Shown in pieces: positions 6,914-16,229 of a DNA stretch of 51,938 nucleotides. The DNA comes from Candidatus Binatia bacterium. Its GTDB lineage: Bacteria; Desulfobacterota; Binatia; UBA9968. The stretch lies in assembly GCA_036504975.1 (NCBI GenBank), contig DASXUF010000111.1, forward strand, positions 1-51,938. Reading direction: 5' to 3'. The notes beneath the pieces are model-generated. The model saw only the letters and a list, made by a program, of their open reading frames with translations. It did not search any database and was not told the origin of the DNA. Positions within the stretch are counted from its first letter, which is position 1. Every line of letters begins with the position of its first letter. The translations under genes and the position numbers were made by a program.

Positions 6914-7813
6914 TCACCTACCGTTTAGAAGCGGACTATTCAAAAGGATGTCGGCCAGGGTCGTCAGGAAGTAACCCAGGCTCACGTAGGCGTTCAAATC
7001 GAAAAACGCCTTGTTGATCCTCGACAGATCGTTCGGGCGCACCAGACGATGCTCCCAGAAAAGGATTAGAGAAACCGCCGCGACCCCCAGCCAATAGATC
7101 GGCCCCAGACGCGCGCTGAGGCCGACGAAGAGCAAAAACACCACCGTCACAAGGTGAAACAGGCTCGAAAGCCTCAATCCCATCGGTACGCCGAAGCGCG
7201 CCGGGATCGAATAAAGGCCGTGGCTGCGATCGAACTCATAATCCTGAAGCGAATAGATGATATCGAATCCCGCGAGCCAAAAGAGGACCGCGAGTCCCAG
7301 GGAAAAAGGAATCGCCAGATCAGCCGGACCGGCCGGGGTTCCGCTGATCGCGAGCCAGGCGCCCACGGGCGCGAGCGCTAGAGCGAGTCCCAAAAAGAGA
7401 TGCGACGCCCAGGTGAATCTCTTGGTCAACGAGTAAAAGAAGACGATCGCCAGCGCAGCCAGCGAGAGCGCAAAGCAGATCGGATTCAGGCGATAAGCCG
7501 CGTAGATGAAGAGCAGCGAGGCGAGGGCGGTCAGCGCCACTGCCTCCCAGACCTTGACTTTCCCCTGTGGCAGCTCCCACGAACTGGTCCGTGGATTCAG
7601 CGCGTCGAATCTCTTGTCCGCCAGGCGGTTGAAACCCATCGCGGCGCTCCGGGCGCTTACCATAGCGACGAGAATCCACGCCAGAGAGCGGATCGTGACC
7701 GGGTATTTGACCCAGGCTAGAGCTACCGAGGCGAGGGCGAAGGGCAGCGCGAAGATGGTATGGGAGAAGCGGATGAGACGGCCATAATCGCGTATCTTTT
7801 CCAGTAGGTTCAT
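6914..7813 (-). CDS. ubiA: UbiA-family prenyltransferase (UbiA or MqnP)
   Basis: A 299-residue inner-membrane enzyme that attaches a polyprenyl chain to an aromatic acid in quinone synthesis. Both Asp-rich motifs are present: NRLADKRFDALNPRT (62-76) and DIIYSLQDYEFD (184-195), followed by GLYSIPARFG. About eight or nine hydrophobic helices surround them. The length equals the family norm. The ATG at 7813 matches the family N-terminus (IRDYGRLIRFSHTIFALPF); the frame is open further upstream, but those codons fall in a repeat. The UbiD gene lies just upstream on the same strand. In bacteria using the futalosine menaquinone route this pair is MqnP plus a UbiD-like decarboxylase; the sequence alone does not separate this from ubiquinone synthesis. 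Confidence 0.88.
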   Translation of the reverse strand: MNLLEKIRDYGRLIRFSHTIFALPFALASVALAWVKYPVTIRSLAWILVAMVSARSAAMGFNRLADKRFDALNPRTSSWELPQGKVKVWEAVALTALASLLFIYAAYRLNPICFALSLAALAIVFFYSLTKRFTWASHLFLGLALALAPVGAWLAISGTPAGPADLAIPFSLGLAVLFWLAGFDIIYSLQDYEFDRSHGLYSIPARFGVPMGLRLSSLFHLVTVVFLLFVGLSARLGPIYWLGVAAVSLILFWEHRLVRPNDLSRINKAFFDLNAYVSLGYFLTTLADILLNSPLLNGR

Positions 7814-7948
7814 ATCGTGCTCGTGGCTCGTGCTCGTGTTCGTAAATCGCTCGTCCCCGTTGGTGGCCATGGTTACTTGTGATCCAGGGACTGGCCCAGG
7901 CGCGTGAGCATCTGGCCTACCCTTTCGTATCCCGACCACGAGCACGAG
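7814..7948. repeat. Iterated-word palindrome (GCTCGTG / CACGAGC) between ubiD and ubiA
   Basis: Left arm ATCGTGCTCGTGGCTCGTG plus another copy of the word, right arm CCACGAGCACGAGTCACGAT, about 90 bases apart. It fills the space between two genes of one probable operon, so it could form a hairpin in the transcript. Confidence 0.55.
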
Positions 7949-9394
7949 TCACGATATTCCAAGTTTCTCCCAGATCGAATCGATATATTTTTTGGTTTTT
8001 TCGTCCATCACGATGGGATCGGGCCACTCGCGCTCGAAGCCCTCGTTCTTCCATTTCCGCGTCGCGTCGATCCCCATCTTGGAGCCGTAGCCCGTGAGCG
8101 GCGCGGCGTGATCGAGCACGTCCACCGGTCCCTCGACGAAGACGATGTCGCGTTTGGGATCGATCTGGTTGCCGGCGATCCAGGTCACCTCTGCAGGGTC
8201 CTGCACGTTGACGTCGTGATCGACGACGATAATCGTCTTGGTGAACATCATTTGCCCCAGGCCCCAAAGGCCGTGCATGATCTTTCGCGCGTGGGCCGGA
8301 TATTCTTTCTTGATCGAGACGATGGCGAGGTTGTGAAACACGCCGTGCACAGGCAAGCTCATGTCCACGATCTCCGGGAAGGTGAGGCGCACGAGCGGTA
8401 GAAAAATTCGCTCCGTCGCTTTTCCAAGATAGGCATCTTCCATCGGCGGACGTCCGACGATCGTCGTCAAGTAGATCGGCTTTTTCTTGCGCGTGATGCA
8501 GGTCACGTGAAACGCGGGGTAGTCGTCGGCCAGAGAATAAAAGCCGGTGTGGTCGCCAAACGGCCCTTCGCGGCGGAGCGGCTCGGACGGATCGATGGTG
8601 CCTTCGATCACGATATCCGCGCTGGCCGGCACCTCGACGTCGATGGTAACCGCCTTCACCAGCTCCACGCCCTTTTGTCTCAAAAAGCCGGCGAACAGAA
8701 ACTCATCGATCTGGTCGGGCAGCGGCGCCGTCGCCGCGTAAGTGAGAGCAGGATCGCCGCCGATGCAGGCCGCGACCTCCATGCGGCCTTTGTCTTCCTT
8801 CCGGCGTTGGAAGTGGCGCGCTCCTACTTTATGCGGGTGCCAGTGCATGCCGGTCGTGCGCGAGTCGAAAACCTGCATGCGGTAGAGGCCGACGTTGCGC
8901 TTGCCGTCGCGCGGATCGCGGGAAATGACGAGCGGAAGCGTGATGAACGGGCCGGCGTCTCCCGGCCAGCAAGTGAGAATCGGAAGCGTGCTTAAATTGG
9001 GATCGCGCTCGACGACCTCGTGACACTCGCCGTCGCCGACGGATTTCGGCGCCGCGCCGGCCAGGCGCAAAAGTTCCGGCAAGAGACTCAGCTTCTCGCG
9101 CAGGGAAGCCGGCGGCTTCATGCGCGTGAGATGCTCGATCCGGCGCGCGATCTCCTCGAGGTCAGAAACCCCGAGAGCCAGGGCCATGCGCCTGAGCGAG
9201 CCGAAGGCGTTGATCAGGACCGGAATATTTTTTCCAACGACGTTGTCGAACAGAAGCGCGGGACCGCCGCACTTCATCACCCGGTCGGCGATCTCGGCGA
9301 TCTCCAATTCCGGCTTGACGGGATAGGAGATGCGCTTCAGCTCGCCTTCCCGCTGCAAAACTTGTAGGAACTCTTCTAAATTGTTATACGCCAT
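7949..9394 (-). CDS. ubiD: UbiD-family prenylated-FMN decarboxylase
   Basis: A 481-residue protein of the UbiD family, which decarboxylates prenylated aromatic acids using prenylated FMN made by UbiX. The N-terminus (NNLEEFLQVLQREGELKRIS) and the conserved core blocks GLYRMQVFDSRTTGMHWHPH and LRREGPFGDHTGFYSL are family signatures; the Glu and Asp of the latter lie in the cofactor/metal pocket. Further blocks PIYLTTIVGRPPMEDAYLGK and PEVTWIAGNQ-like segments fit. Length is normal. It is transcribed with the UbiA gene 135 bases downstream. No UbiX is in the window. The pairing supports quinone synthesis rather than degradation of aromatics. Confidence 0.9.
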   Translation of the reverse strand: MAYNNLEEFLQVLQREGELKRISYPVKPELEIAEIADRVMKCGGPALLFDNVVGKNIPVLINAFGSLRRMALALGVSDLEEIARRIEHLTRMKPPASLREKLSLLPELLRLAGAAPKSVGDGECHEVVERDPNLSTLPILTCWPGDAGPFITLPLVISRDPRDGKRNVGLYRMQVFDSRTTGMHWHPHKVGARHFQRRKEDKGRMEVAACIGGDPALTYAATAPLPDQIDEFLFAGFLRQKGVELVKAVTIDVEVPASADIVIEGTIDPSEPLRREGPFGDHTGFYSLADDYPAFHVTCITRKKKPIYLTTIVGRPPMEDAYLGKATERIFLPLVRLTFPEIVDMSLPVHGVFHNLAIVSIKKEYPAHARKIMHGLWGLGQMMFTKTIIVVDHDVNVQDPAEVTWIAGNQIDPKRDIVFVEGPVDVLDHAAPLTGYGSKMGIDATRKWKNEGFEREWPDPIVMDEKTKKYIDSIWEKLGIS

Positions 9395-9573
9395 CTAGCC
9401 AACCGTCGGCCGTTATTCATTGAGAGCAATGTCTAATCCGAGAGGCGCTACGAAGTCAAGGTTTCAAAAAGCCTGACGGAATCTTTCCTTGTTGCAGTCG
9501 CGTGGCGAAGCCGGTAAGGTCCCGTAAGATTCGCTCTCGTGCTGCCATAGTAAGCTCACGCCGGCGCCCGATC

Positions 9574-11694
9574 ATGAAGTCAAAAATTCGAAGAAATCAA
9601 AAGACCCAGCATCTCGCCAAGGCAACCGCCGAATCGAAATCGTGGCGGGTCGATTCTCTCACGCCTTTAGTTGTCGTCTTGTTGACTCTTGCGGCTTTTC
9701 TCCCCGCTTTGTGGAACAGCTTTGTCGATTGGGACGATTACAAAACTCTGGTGGAAAACCAAAACTACCGGGGGCTCGGGTGGGCGCAGCTCCGCTGGAT
9801 GTTCACGACTTTCTACATGGGCCACTATCAGCCTTTAAGCTGGGTGACCTTTGGCGCGGACTATCTCCTGGGCGGACTAGAACCGTTCGGTTATCATCTG
9901 ACCAATCTCTTGCTTCACGCGGCCAACGCCGCGCTTTCTTACTTCATCACTCTTCGCCTGCTCTCAGTGGGCCAGACGAGTCCGACCGCTCCAGGCAATG
10001 GTCCATTACGAGTCGCCGCCGGTTTTGGCGCTTTATTATTCGCCGTCCACCCGTTGCGAGTTGAATCGGTGGCCTGGGCAACGGAACGGCGCGACGTCCT
10101 CTCGGGCTTCTTCTTCCTGTTGACGATACTCTTCTATCTGAAAGCCGCGGCGGCTTTAGAGAACAATGGCGCGCGCCGGCGTTGGTTGAGCGCCGCGGTG
10201 ATCGTCTATGTTCTCTCGCTGCTCTCCAAGGCCAGCGGCATCGTTCTCCCCGTCGTGCTTTTAATCCTCGACGTTTATCCGCTGAAACGGCTCGGCGGAG
10301 GGCCGGGAAAATGGTTTGGGGCGGCGGCCCGGAAAGTTTGGTTGGAAAAAGTTCCTTTTGTGTTTTTGGCCGCGGCCGTTGGAGTCATTGCCTTGCTTGC
10401 GCAGGAAGGCGCCGGGGCGTTGAAAGCCGTTGAACGTTACAATGTGGGATCTCGTGTCGCACAGGCGCTCTACGGGCTCGCATTTTATCTCTGGAAGAGC
10501 GTTCTTCCCTTGGGACTGTCTCCGCTCTATGAGTTGCCGGTTCAATTCGATCCCTGGGACTGGCCTTTCCTCCTGAACGGGTTCGTCGTCCTGGCCGTCA
10601 GTGCGGGCCTGTATCTTGCCAGGCGGGCGTGGCCTGCCGGCGTCGCCGTTTGGATTTATTATGTGGTCGTTCTGCTCCCGGTGTTGGGGACGGCACAGAG
10701 CGGGCCGCAACTGGTCGCCGATCGCTACAGTTACCTTTCATGCCTGGGCTGGGCGACCCTTGGAGCAGCGGGTCTGCGCTATTTTTGGAGCGCCGGTCTT
10801 GGCGGGAATGTCCAAGGAAGAAAATTTATTTTTGCCCCTGCGCTTGCCGGTGCGGTTGTGCTCGCGTTAGCTGGCTTGACCTGGAAAGAGACACAGGTCT
10901 GGCGCGATTCGGAAAGCTTGTGGAGACACGCTCTCGCTGTCGGCCGGGCATCGAGCACGGTTCACTACAACCTGGCCTATGCCTTACACAAGCGGGGTGA
11001 GCTTCCGGAGGCGACGGAGCACTACCGCAAGTCGCTGCGGTTCAATCCTCTCGTTGCCGATGCCCACTACTATCTGGCCGACGCGCTGGCGATGCAAGGA
11101 TCGTTGGAGGAAGCGATGGAGCAGTACAACGAAGCTTTAAAGATCAAGCCTGATTTCTGGGGCGCGCATTTCAACCTGGCAATTGTACTGGAACGCCAGG
11201 GAAAGGTCGGCAAGGCGATCGGGCATTACCGTCGGGCCCTCGATATCAATCCGACCGACGTCGCAGCCCACAACAACTTGGCCGTAATCCTTGCGCGACA
11301 AGGGGAATTCGATGAGGCGTTCGAGCACTTTCGCTACAGCTTAAAGCTCGACCCGGCCCAAAGCGATGTTTACCTTGGGCTCGGCAATATTTTAGCCAGG
11401 CAAGGCAATCTTGACGAAGCAGTGCGGCACTACCACGAAGCCATAAAAGTAAAGCCGAACTTTGCCGAGGCCCACAACAACCTGGGAAGAGCCTTGGCCG
11501 CTCTGGGACGGCTGGATGAGGCGGTAAAGGAATTTCGCGAGGCGGCTAGAATTCAGCCGAACTTTGTCGCGGCGCACGAAGCCCTGGCGCGGGCACTGGC
11601 CCAGCAGGGAAAGAAAGAGGAAGCCATGCACCACTATCAGGAGGCTTTGAGGATTCTCAAGTCGCGCCGTCAAGCGCCCAATTCGAGTGGATGA
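9574..11694 (+). CDS. TMTC-like membrane glycosyltransferase with C-terminal TPRs
   Basis: About 706 residues. The N-terminal half has some ten hydrophobic helices and the GT-C pattern of the TMTC/PMT-like proteins: an acidic pair in the first outside loop (NSFVDWDDYKTLVEN), then HYQPLSWVTF, YHLTNLLLHAANAALSY and the signature HPLRVESVAWATERRDVLSG. The C-terminal third is about seven TPR units (VHYNLAYALHKRGELPEATE onward, each ending in a Pro). Such proteins transfer sugars from lipid carriers to proteins on the outer face of the membrane; donor and acceptor are unknown here. The ATG at 9574 is chosen; a GTG at 9502 would add 24 mostly basic residues, and neither has a clear ribosome binding site. 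Confidence 0.75.
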   Translation: MKSKIRRNQKTQHLAKATAESKSWRVDSLTPLVVVLLTLAAFLPALWNSFVDWDDYKTLVENQNYRGLGWAQLRWMFTTFYMGHYQPLSWVTFGADYLLGGLEPFGYHLTNLLLHAANAALSYFITLRLLSVGQTSPTAPGNGPLRVAAGFGALLFAVHPLRVESVAWATERRDVLSGFFFLLTILFYLKAAAALENNGARRRWLSAAVIVYVLSLLSKASGIVLPVVLLILDVYPLKRLGGGPGKWFGAAARKVWLEKVPFVFLAAAVGVIALLAQEGAGALKAVERYNVGSRVAQALYGLAFYLWKSVLPLGLSPLYELPVQFDPWDWPFLLNGFVVLAVSAGLYLARRAWPAGVAVWIYYVVVLLPVLGTAQSGPQLVADRYSYLSCLGWATLGAAGLRYFWSAGLGGNVQGRKFIFAPALAGAVVLALAGLTWKETQVWRDSESLWRHALAVGRASSTVHYNLAYALHKRGELPEATEHYRKSLRFNPLVADAHYYLADALAMQGSLEEAMEQYNEALKIKPDFWGAHFNLAIVLERQGKVGKAIGHYRRALDINPTDVAAHNNLAVILARQGEFDEAFEHFRYSLKLDPAQSDVYLGLGNILARQGNLDEAVRHYHEAIKVKPNFAEAHNNLGRALAALGRLDEAVKEFREAARIQPNFVAAHEALARALAQQGKKEEAMHHYQEALRILKSRRQAPNSSG

Positions 11695-11766
11695 GTTTCT
11701 TGTTCCGCGGGGGATTTTGGGTTATTAGGGAGAAAGAGATTCTCTGTACCGAGAGGAGGCCGCGAG

Positions 11767-13143
11767 ATGAGATACCAGGGATTGGAAGAGATGAAAAAAA
11801 GCCTAAAAGGCGTGGTCGAGTTCGACGGCAAGGTGCGCGTGCTCGACAAGGAAAAACTCCGCGGCCAGGCGATCGACCGCCTGGTCTTCAACGGCGTCTT
11901 CCACGAAAACTCCGAGATCAAGCAAGCGGCGCGCAACGTGGTGCGTCAAAGCGCCAAGGCCCTGGGCATCCATCCGGCCTCGATTTTGCCCCTTTACGAG
12001 GCGGTTGGCCGGGGCGAGTGCGGCGGTTTCACCGTTCCGGCGATCAACATTCGCGGCCTGACCTACGACATGGCGCGCGCCGTCTTTCGCGCCGCGCTGC
12101 GCAATCAAGTCGGCGCCGTGGTCTTCGAGATCGCGCGGTCGGAGATCGGCTACACGTCTCAGCGGCCGGAGGAATACGCCCATGCCGTGATGGCGGCGGC
12201 GATCAAAGAAGGCTTCAACGGGCCGCTGTTCATCCAGGGCGATCACTTCCAGGCGAGCGCGAAGACCTTCGCGAAAAATCCCCAGGCGGAGGTTCAGGCG
12301 TTAAAAGATCTCATCAAAGAAGCGATCGCGGCGGAATTTTTCAACATCGACATCGACAGCTCGACCTTGGTCGATTTGAGCCGGCCCACGGTCCGCGCCC
12401 AGCAGCAGGACAACTGCTGGGTGGCGGCGGAATTGACGGCTTACCTCAGGGGTTTGGAGCCCAAGGGAGTTTCCATCTCGGTCGGCGGTGAGATCGGCGA
12501 GGTGGGCAAAAAAAACAGCACCGTCGAGGAGCTCGAAGCCTACATGGACGGCTACCGCGAAGAGCTGGACAAACGGGGCAAGGGACTCAAGGGGATCAGC
12601 AAGATCAGCATCCAGACCGGCACGTCGCACGGCGGCGTGCCTCTGCCCGACGGCACGGTGGCGCGCGTCAAGCTCGATTTCGACACCCTGGAGCAGCTCT
12701 CCAAAGTCGCGCGCGAAAAATACGGCCTGGCCGGCGCCGTGCAGCACGGCGCGTCCACCCTCCCCGAAGAGGCGTTCGACCATTTTCCCCGCCGCAAGTG
12801 CGCCGAGATTCACCTGGCCACCGGCTTTCAGAACATGCTCTATGACGATCCCGGCTTTCCCTCGGGCGTGAAGAAGGAGATCTACGATTACCTCCGCAAG
12901 GAATGCGCCGCCGAGAAAGTAGAAGGAGAGACCGACGAGCAATTCATCTACAAGACCCGCAAGAAAGCGTTCGGCCCGCTCAAGGAAAAATTTTGGACTC
13001 TGCCCGAGGCGTTTCGCAAGGACATCGGGAAGAAGCTCGAGGACAGGTTCGAGTTTTTGTTCAAGAAGCTGAACGCGGTGAACACCGTGTCCGTCGTGCG
13101 CGAGAAGGTGCCGCTGGACGGGCGGGAGCTTCGGGTGGCGTAG
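11767..13143 (+). CDS. Class II fructose-bisphosphate aldolase family protein
   Basis: A 458-residue, zinc-dependent class II aldolase-family enzyme. Metal and active-site blocks are visible: QGDHFQ (Asp-His pair), VGGEIGEVG (Glu), QTGTSHGG (His) and QHGASTLPEEAFDHF (His). It is about 100 residues longer than E. coli FbaA, with an N-terminal extension and a C-terminal helical part (TDEQFIYKTRKKAFGPLKEK). The ribosome binding site GAGGAGG 8 bases before ATG 11767 fixes the start. It stands alone, followed by a perfect palindrome. The substrate may be fructose-1,6-bisphosphate or another ketose phosphate; the extra length makes the exact reaction uncertain. Confidence 0.82.
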   Translation: MRYQGLEEMKKSLKGVVEFDGKVRVLDKEKLRGQAIDRLVFNGVFHENSEIKQAARNVVRQSAKALGIHPASILPLYEAVGRGECGGFTVPAINIRGLTYDMARAVFRAALRNQVGAVVFEIARSEIGYTSQRPEEYAHAVMAAAIKEGFNGPLFIQGDHFQASAKTFAKNPQAEVQALKDLIKEAIAAEFFNIDIDSSTLVDLSRPTVRAQQQDNCWVAAELTAYLRGLEPKGVSISVGGEIGEVGKKNSTVEELEAYMDGYREELDKRGKGLKGISKISIQTGTSHGGVPLPDGTVARVKLDFDTLEQLSKVAREKYGLAGAVQHGASTLPEEAFDHFPRRKCAEIHLATGFQNMLYDDPGFPSGVKKEIYDYLRKECAAEKVEGETDEQFIYKTRKKAFGPLKEKFWTLPEAFRKDIGKKLEDRFEFLFKKLNAVNTVSVVREKVPLDGRELRVA

Positions 13144-13163
13144 CGTCCTACCGTGGATGATCG

Positions 13164-13191
13164 GCAGGGGCGGTTCGCGAACCGCCCCTGC
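13164..13191. repeat. Perfect 28-base palindrome
   Basis: Two perfect half sites of 14 bases, GCAGGGGCGGTTCG and its complement, meeting at position 13177/13178. It lies 20 bases after the aldolase stop. It has no T-run, so it is more like a REP-type element than a normal terminator, although the RNA hairpin would be very stable. It shares the GGGGCGG core with 4215-4276. Confidence 0.7.
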
Positions 13192-13242
13192 GAGCTGCAA
13201 ACAATCAAGAAGACGATGCTTGAGACCTAACGAACGAGGCCG

Positions 13243-13938
13243 ATGGTATATCTCTACGCGCTGATAGCCGGCTCGAGCGACTTCTTGTCGGGTTGGCTCG
13301 CGTTGAGCGTCGAGCGGGACAAAATCGAGCCCCGCTACGTCATCGCGTTCGCCGCCGGCGTGTTATTGGCGGTGACCTTCTTCGAGATACTTCCGGAGAC
13401 CAATCTCAAGTCGGATGCGGTCTTCCTGGCGCTGGGCTTTGTCACCTTCTATGTGCTGGAGAAGCTCGTGATGATCCATGCCTGCGGCGAGGCCGAATGT
13501 CATACGCACCACATCGGGCCGGTGGCGGTGTTGGGCATGGCGCTCGATAACGTCATCGACGGCGCCGGGATCATGGTCGGCTATCTCATCGACCCGCTGC
13601 TCGGACTCACGATCACGCTCGCCGTCGTCTGCCACGAGATCCCGCAAGGCATGACTTCGGCGCTGATCATGCGCGAAGCGAAATGGAACAGCCGGGGAAC
13701 GATGCTTGCGTTGATCCTCGCAGGGTCGCTCTACCCGATCGGCGCCTTGCTCGCGGGCTTTATCCCCGATCACTTGCAGCCCAAGATCCTGGCGTTCATC
13801 GCCGGCGATTTTATTTATATCGGCGCCGGCGATCTGTTGCCGGAAGCGCACCGCCAGTTCAATTGGAAAGTCGTCGCCTGCTTCCTCGCCGGAATAGCGT
13901 TTATGTTGTTTCTTAGGGCCCTTGTGCCGGACGTGTGA
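13243..13938 (+). CDS. ZIP-family metal transporter
   Basis: A 231-residue inner-membrane protein with about seven or eight helices. ZIP hallmarks are the helix-4 motif (MALDNVIDGAGIMVGYLID, with DN..DG in place of the usual HN..DG) and the helix-5 motif CHEIPQGMTSAL with the metal-binding HEIP. A His/Cys/Glu-rich loop (HACGEAECHTHHIG) between helices 3 and 4 is typical of ZIP regulatory loops. ZIP proteins bring Zn2+ or other divalent ions into the cytoplasm. The His-to-Asp change in helix 4 may affect metal choice. It is a single gene with no clear partner. Confidence 0.85.
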   Translation: MVYLYALIAGSSDFLSGWLALSVERDKIEPRYVIAFAAGVLLAVTFFEILPETNLKSDAVFLALGFVTFYVLEKLVMIHACGEAECHTHHIGPVAVLGMALDNVIDGAGIMVGYLIDPLLGLTITLAVVCHEIPQGMTSALIMREAKWNSRGTMLALILAGSLYPIGALLAGFIPDHLQPKILAFIAGDFIYIGAGDLLPEAHRQFNWKVVACFLAGIAFMLFLRALVPDV

Positions 13939-14102
13939 GCCCACTCGAATACTGAGGAAGCAGTGATAAACTCCTCCGCGGCAGTAAAGTTAGTATGTCA
14001 GAAAAATGCCGCTCGCTTCGCCCGGCTTGGTCACATTTATGCTCCTCGGATCTCGTGTTCGTTTACGGTACGTACAAGCCAAAAAATTTGCCAGCGGTGA
14101 GG

Positions 14103-14130
14103 TTGACCTAAGACCATCTTATCGGATAGT
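14103..14130 (+). promoter_or_regulatory. Possible sigma70 promoter upstream of the HTTM pair
   Basis: TTGACC (14103-14108), 16-base spacer, GATAGT (14125-14130), about 55 bases before the first gene of the pair. The rest of 13939-14184 shows nothing else. Confidence 0.28.
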
Positions 14131-14184
14131 GTCCCATCCAAATTGGGGATGCGGGGCCAGCCTGCCTTTTCTGATTGAGACCAG

Positions 14185-14706
14185 GTGCTGAGATTGCCGC
14201 TTCCCATTTCACCCTCGGATGCTTTCGTGCAGCCCTTCTCGAGAGAAAATCTTTCCTCTCCGCCTCCTGGTCGGGCCCGCTCGGCAACGAAGATCTTTAT
14301 CGTCGCCTATCTTCTCTGCCAACTGACTCTGCCTCTGGTTTACTATTTCCGGGACGATAAGTCCGACGAGCGATTCACGTGGCGTATGTTTTCCGCCGTT
14401 CATTTCGAGCAGAATAAGTGCGGCGTATCGTTGGCGGTATGGCGGCCGGGCGCCGACCTGCTGGTCCTGAGCAAGGAAGAGGTCGAGGCGGCGATTCCTT
14501 CGGGTTGGATCGAATTTCTCTCCCGCGATTACGCCCCCGTCGGGAGCAAGTTCCTGCGCAGGTACTGTGAGGCCCACCCAGAACTTGCCGAGGTTCAACT
14601 GATCCGCCTATGTCCGGCGACGGCCGCCGGGACTCGGCCAAGGATGAATCGGACCGGGTTGATTTGCCGAACCGGCAAGTTGATACGAACTCACGAGAGC
14701 TTATGA
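14185..14706 (+). CDS. Protein resembling the C-terminal region of vitamin K-dependent carboxylase-like (HTTM) proteins
   Basis: 173 residues from a GTG start. One hydrophobic helix (KIFIVAYLLCQLTLPLVYYF, about 36-55) is followed by DERFTWRMFSAVHF and later SKFLRRYCEAHPELAEVQLI. In gamma-carboxylase-like proteins a helix LLYLLEQLFLPY is followed by a YSWDMM motif and a segment of the LKQY...EPQIYF kind; the order and spacing match. So this gene seems to carry the part that normally follows the HTTM domain. Its last codons overlap the HTTM gene start by ATGA, so the two are translationally coupled. The comparison is from memory; no carboxylase activity is claimed. Confidence 0.55.
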   Translation: MLRLPLPISPSDAFVQPFSRENLSSPPPGRARSATKIFIVAYLLCQLTLPLVYYFRDDKSDERFTWRMFSAVHFEQNKCGVSLAVWRPGADLLVLSKEEVEAAIPSGWIEFLSRDYAPVGSKFLRRYCEAHPELAEVQLIRLCPATAAGTRPRMNRTGLICRTGKLIRTHESL

Positions 14707-16130
14707 GCCGGCGCCGGAGGCAGAGTAAAGAAAAACCCCGAAAACCATCCTCCTCACATCCCTCAAGAAGCTCGTCAAGCACATGGGAACGCTTTTGGTT
14801 TGGGCCGGTGGCCGCGGTGAGGCCCTACCTGCTCATGAAAGCCGTTCTGCTTGTGCTGGCGTTCGACGTTTGGCTGGTACGAGTGCCAAGAGGGTGGAAA
14901 TTCGGCGTCGACGGTTTCAACGTCGCTCATTTCCAATGGTTGGATTGGCTCCAGCCTTTGCCCGTGCCGGGTCTCTACGTCGGGGTTCAACTGTTGGTCG
15001 GGATTGTGGCTCTCGTATGCGCTTTCACAGAAGCCGGTTTGTGGTTGCGCATCCTTCTCGCTTCGCTCCATACTTATAGCTGGGCGATGAGCCTGCTCGA
15101 CAACTATCAACACCACTATTTTTTGTCGCTGGCTCTCGGCGCGTTCATTTTCTTTCCTCGAATTCGCGGGCTCGATCTGTATCCGGCGAAGGTGGATCGA
15201 GCGGCAGAGCGCGGAGAGGGAGCAAACGCGGCCGCGGGTCGCGGAAACATCAGCTCATGGGCTTATGTGCTTTTGGGGATCACGATAGCGATTATTTACT
15301 TCTTTACGGCGATCAACAAGTTGGAGCCGGGCTGGCGCGCGGAATTGATGATCGGAGAGCTGGCGAGAGATCAAAAGCTCCTGGTGCCGGTTGAATCCTG
15401 GTTTGCGGACGCGGGCGTAGCCCGGGAGCAGTTTTGGCAATGGATGGCTCTCAGCGTTTTTACCGTAGAAATCTTTCTCGGCGCGAGCTATCTTTTGGCA
15501 GTCCGGCAGGACGGTGAGCGCCGCCTTTTGCGCAGCGTGCTCGGAGTGCCGGCGTTTGTTGCGGCGCTCGTCTTTCACGGCATCGTGAACGAGGTTTTTC
15601 TTGCGCTGCGCATCGGCTGGTTCAGCTTCTACATGATGGCCCTTGCCGGCATCTACCTGCTTCCGGCTTCGATGCTATGGCGGGTAGGAGAAGTGGTCAC
15701 TTGGCCGGGCCGAAGGGTGGCGAGCTATGCCCACCCTCTCCTGGCAAGTCTCAACACCGCCCCGAAGCTATCGATGACTTTGACGGTTGCGGGGAGCTTG
15801 GTGATGATTATTCTCAGCGGCGCGGTCGGTCTTGCGCTCGATTTGCCCGGCGCTTCAAATGTCGGATTTCTGACGGCGTTCGCGCTTCTGGGCATACTGT
15901 TGTTCGCGCTCGCCCGGAGGGGCCACCGGGATGCCGTCCGCTACATCGTTGCCGCCGGGCTGGCAAATTTATTTCTGTGTCTGACCGTTACACAGTCAAC
16001 GGTGCGGTTTGACTACTACAACTCGGTCGGAGCCCACCTGCGGGAGCGCAATAACCTTCGTGCGGCAGCCGAGGCCGACGAAAAGGCGCGCCGCTATCTT
16101 CCACGAGGAGAGAAACCTTCTCAAGAATAG
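14703..16130 (+). CDS. HTTM-domain membrane protein
   Basis: 475 residues with a basic Ser-rich N-terminal tail (1-30) and about nine or ten hydrophobic helices. The HTTM signature is recognised in helix 3-4 (ASLHTYSWAMSLLDNYQHHYFLSL region, LLDNYQHHYF at 131-140) and in ITIAIIYFFTAINKLEPGWR. The catalytic base Lys of true gamma-carboxylases (LLDK in the human enzyme, from memory) is Asn here, so vitamin K-dependent carboxylation is unlikely. The ATG at 14703 overlaps the preceding stop (ATGA); an in-frame ATG at 14610 would lie well inside the previous gene. The partner gene carries the region usually fused after this domain. Confidence 0.68.
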   Translation: MSRRRRQSKEKPRKPSSSHPSRSSSSTWERFWFGPVAAVRPYLLMKAVLLVLAFDVWLVRVPRGWKFGVDGFNVAHFQWLDWLQPLPVPGLYVGVQLLVGIVALVCAFTEAGLWLRILLASLHTYSWAMSLLDNYQHHYFLSLALGAFIFFPRIRGLDLYPAKVDRAAERGEGANAAAGRGNISSWAYVLLGITIAIIYFFTAINKLEPGWRAELMIGELARDQKLLVPVESWFADAGVAREQFWQWMALSVFTVEIFLGASYLLAVRQDGERRLLRSVLGVPAFVAALVFHGIVNEVFLALRIGWFSFYMMALAGIYLLPASMLWRVGEVVTWPGRRVASYAHPLLASLNTAPKLSMTLTVAGSLVMIILSGAVGLALDLPGASNVGFLTAFALLGILLFALARRGHRDAVRYIVAAGLANLFLCLTVTQSTVRFDYYNSVGAHLRERNNLRAAAEADEKARRYLPRGEKPSQE

Positions 16131-16229
16131 GAGACGTTTTTACGGCTGGAAAAGAACAAGGCAGGTCGCCGACGCACCTTAAGATTCCCGTTGAGTAACA
16201 CGCAATCACTTCAGCTAAGGCAAGCTTTT

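Noticed and set aside
13939-14184. tRNA or other RNA gene in this gap
   Set aside because: No T-loop (GTTCGA-type) sequence or cloverleaf pairing was found here or in the other gaps that I scanned by eye.
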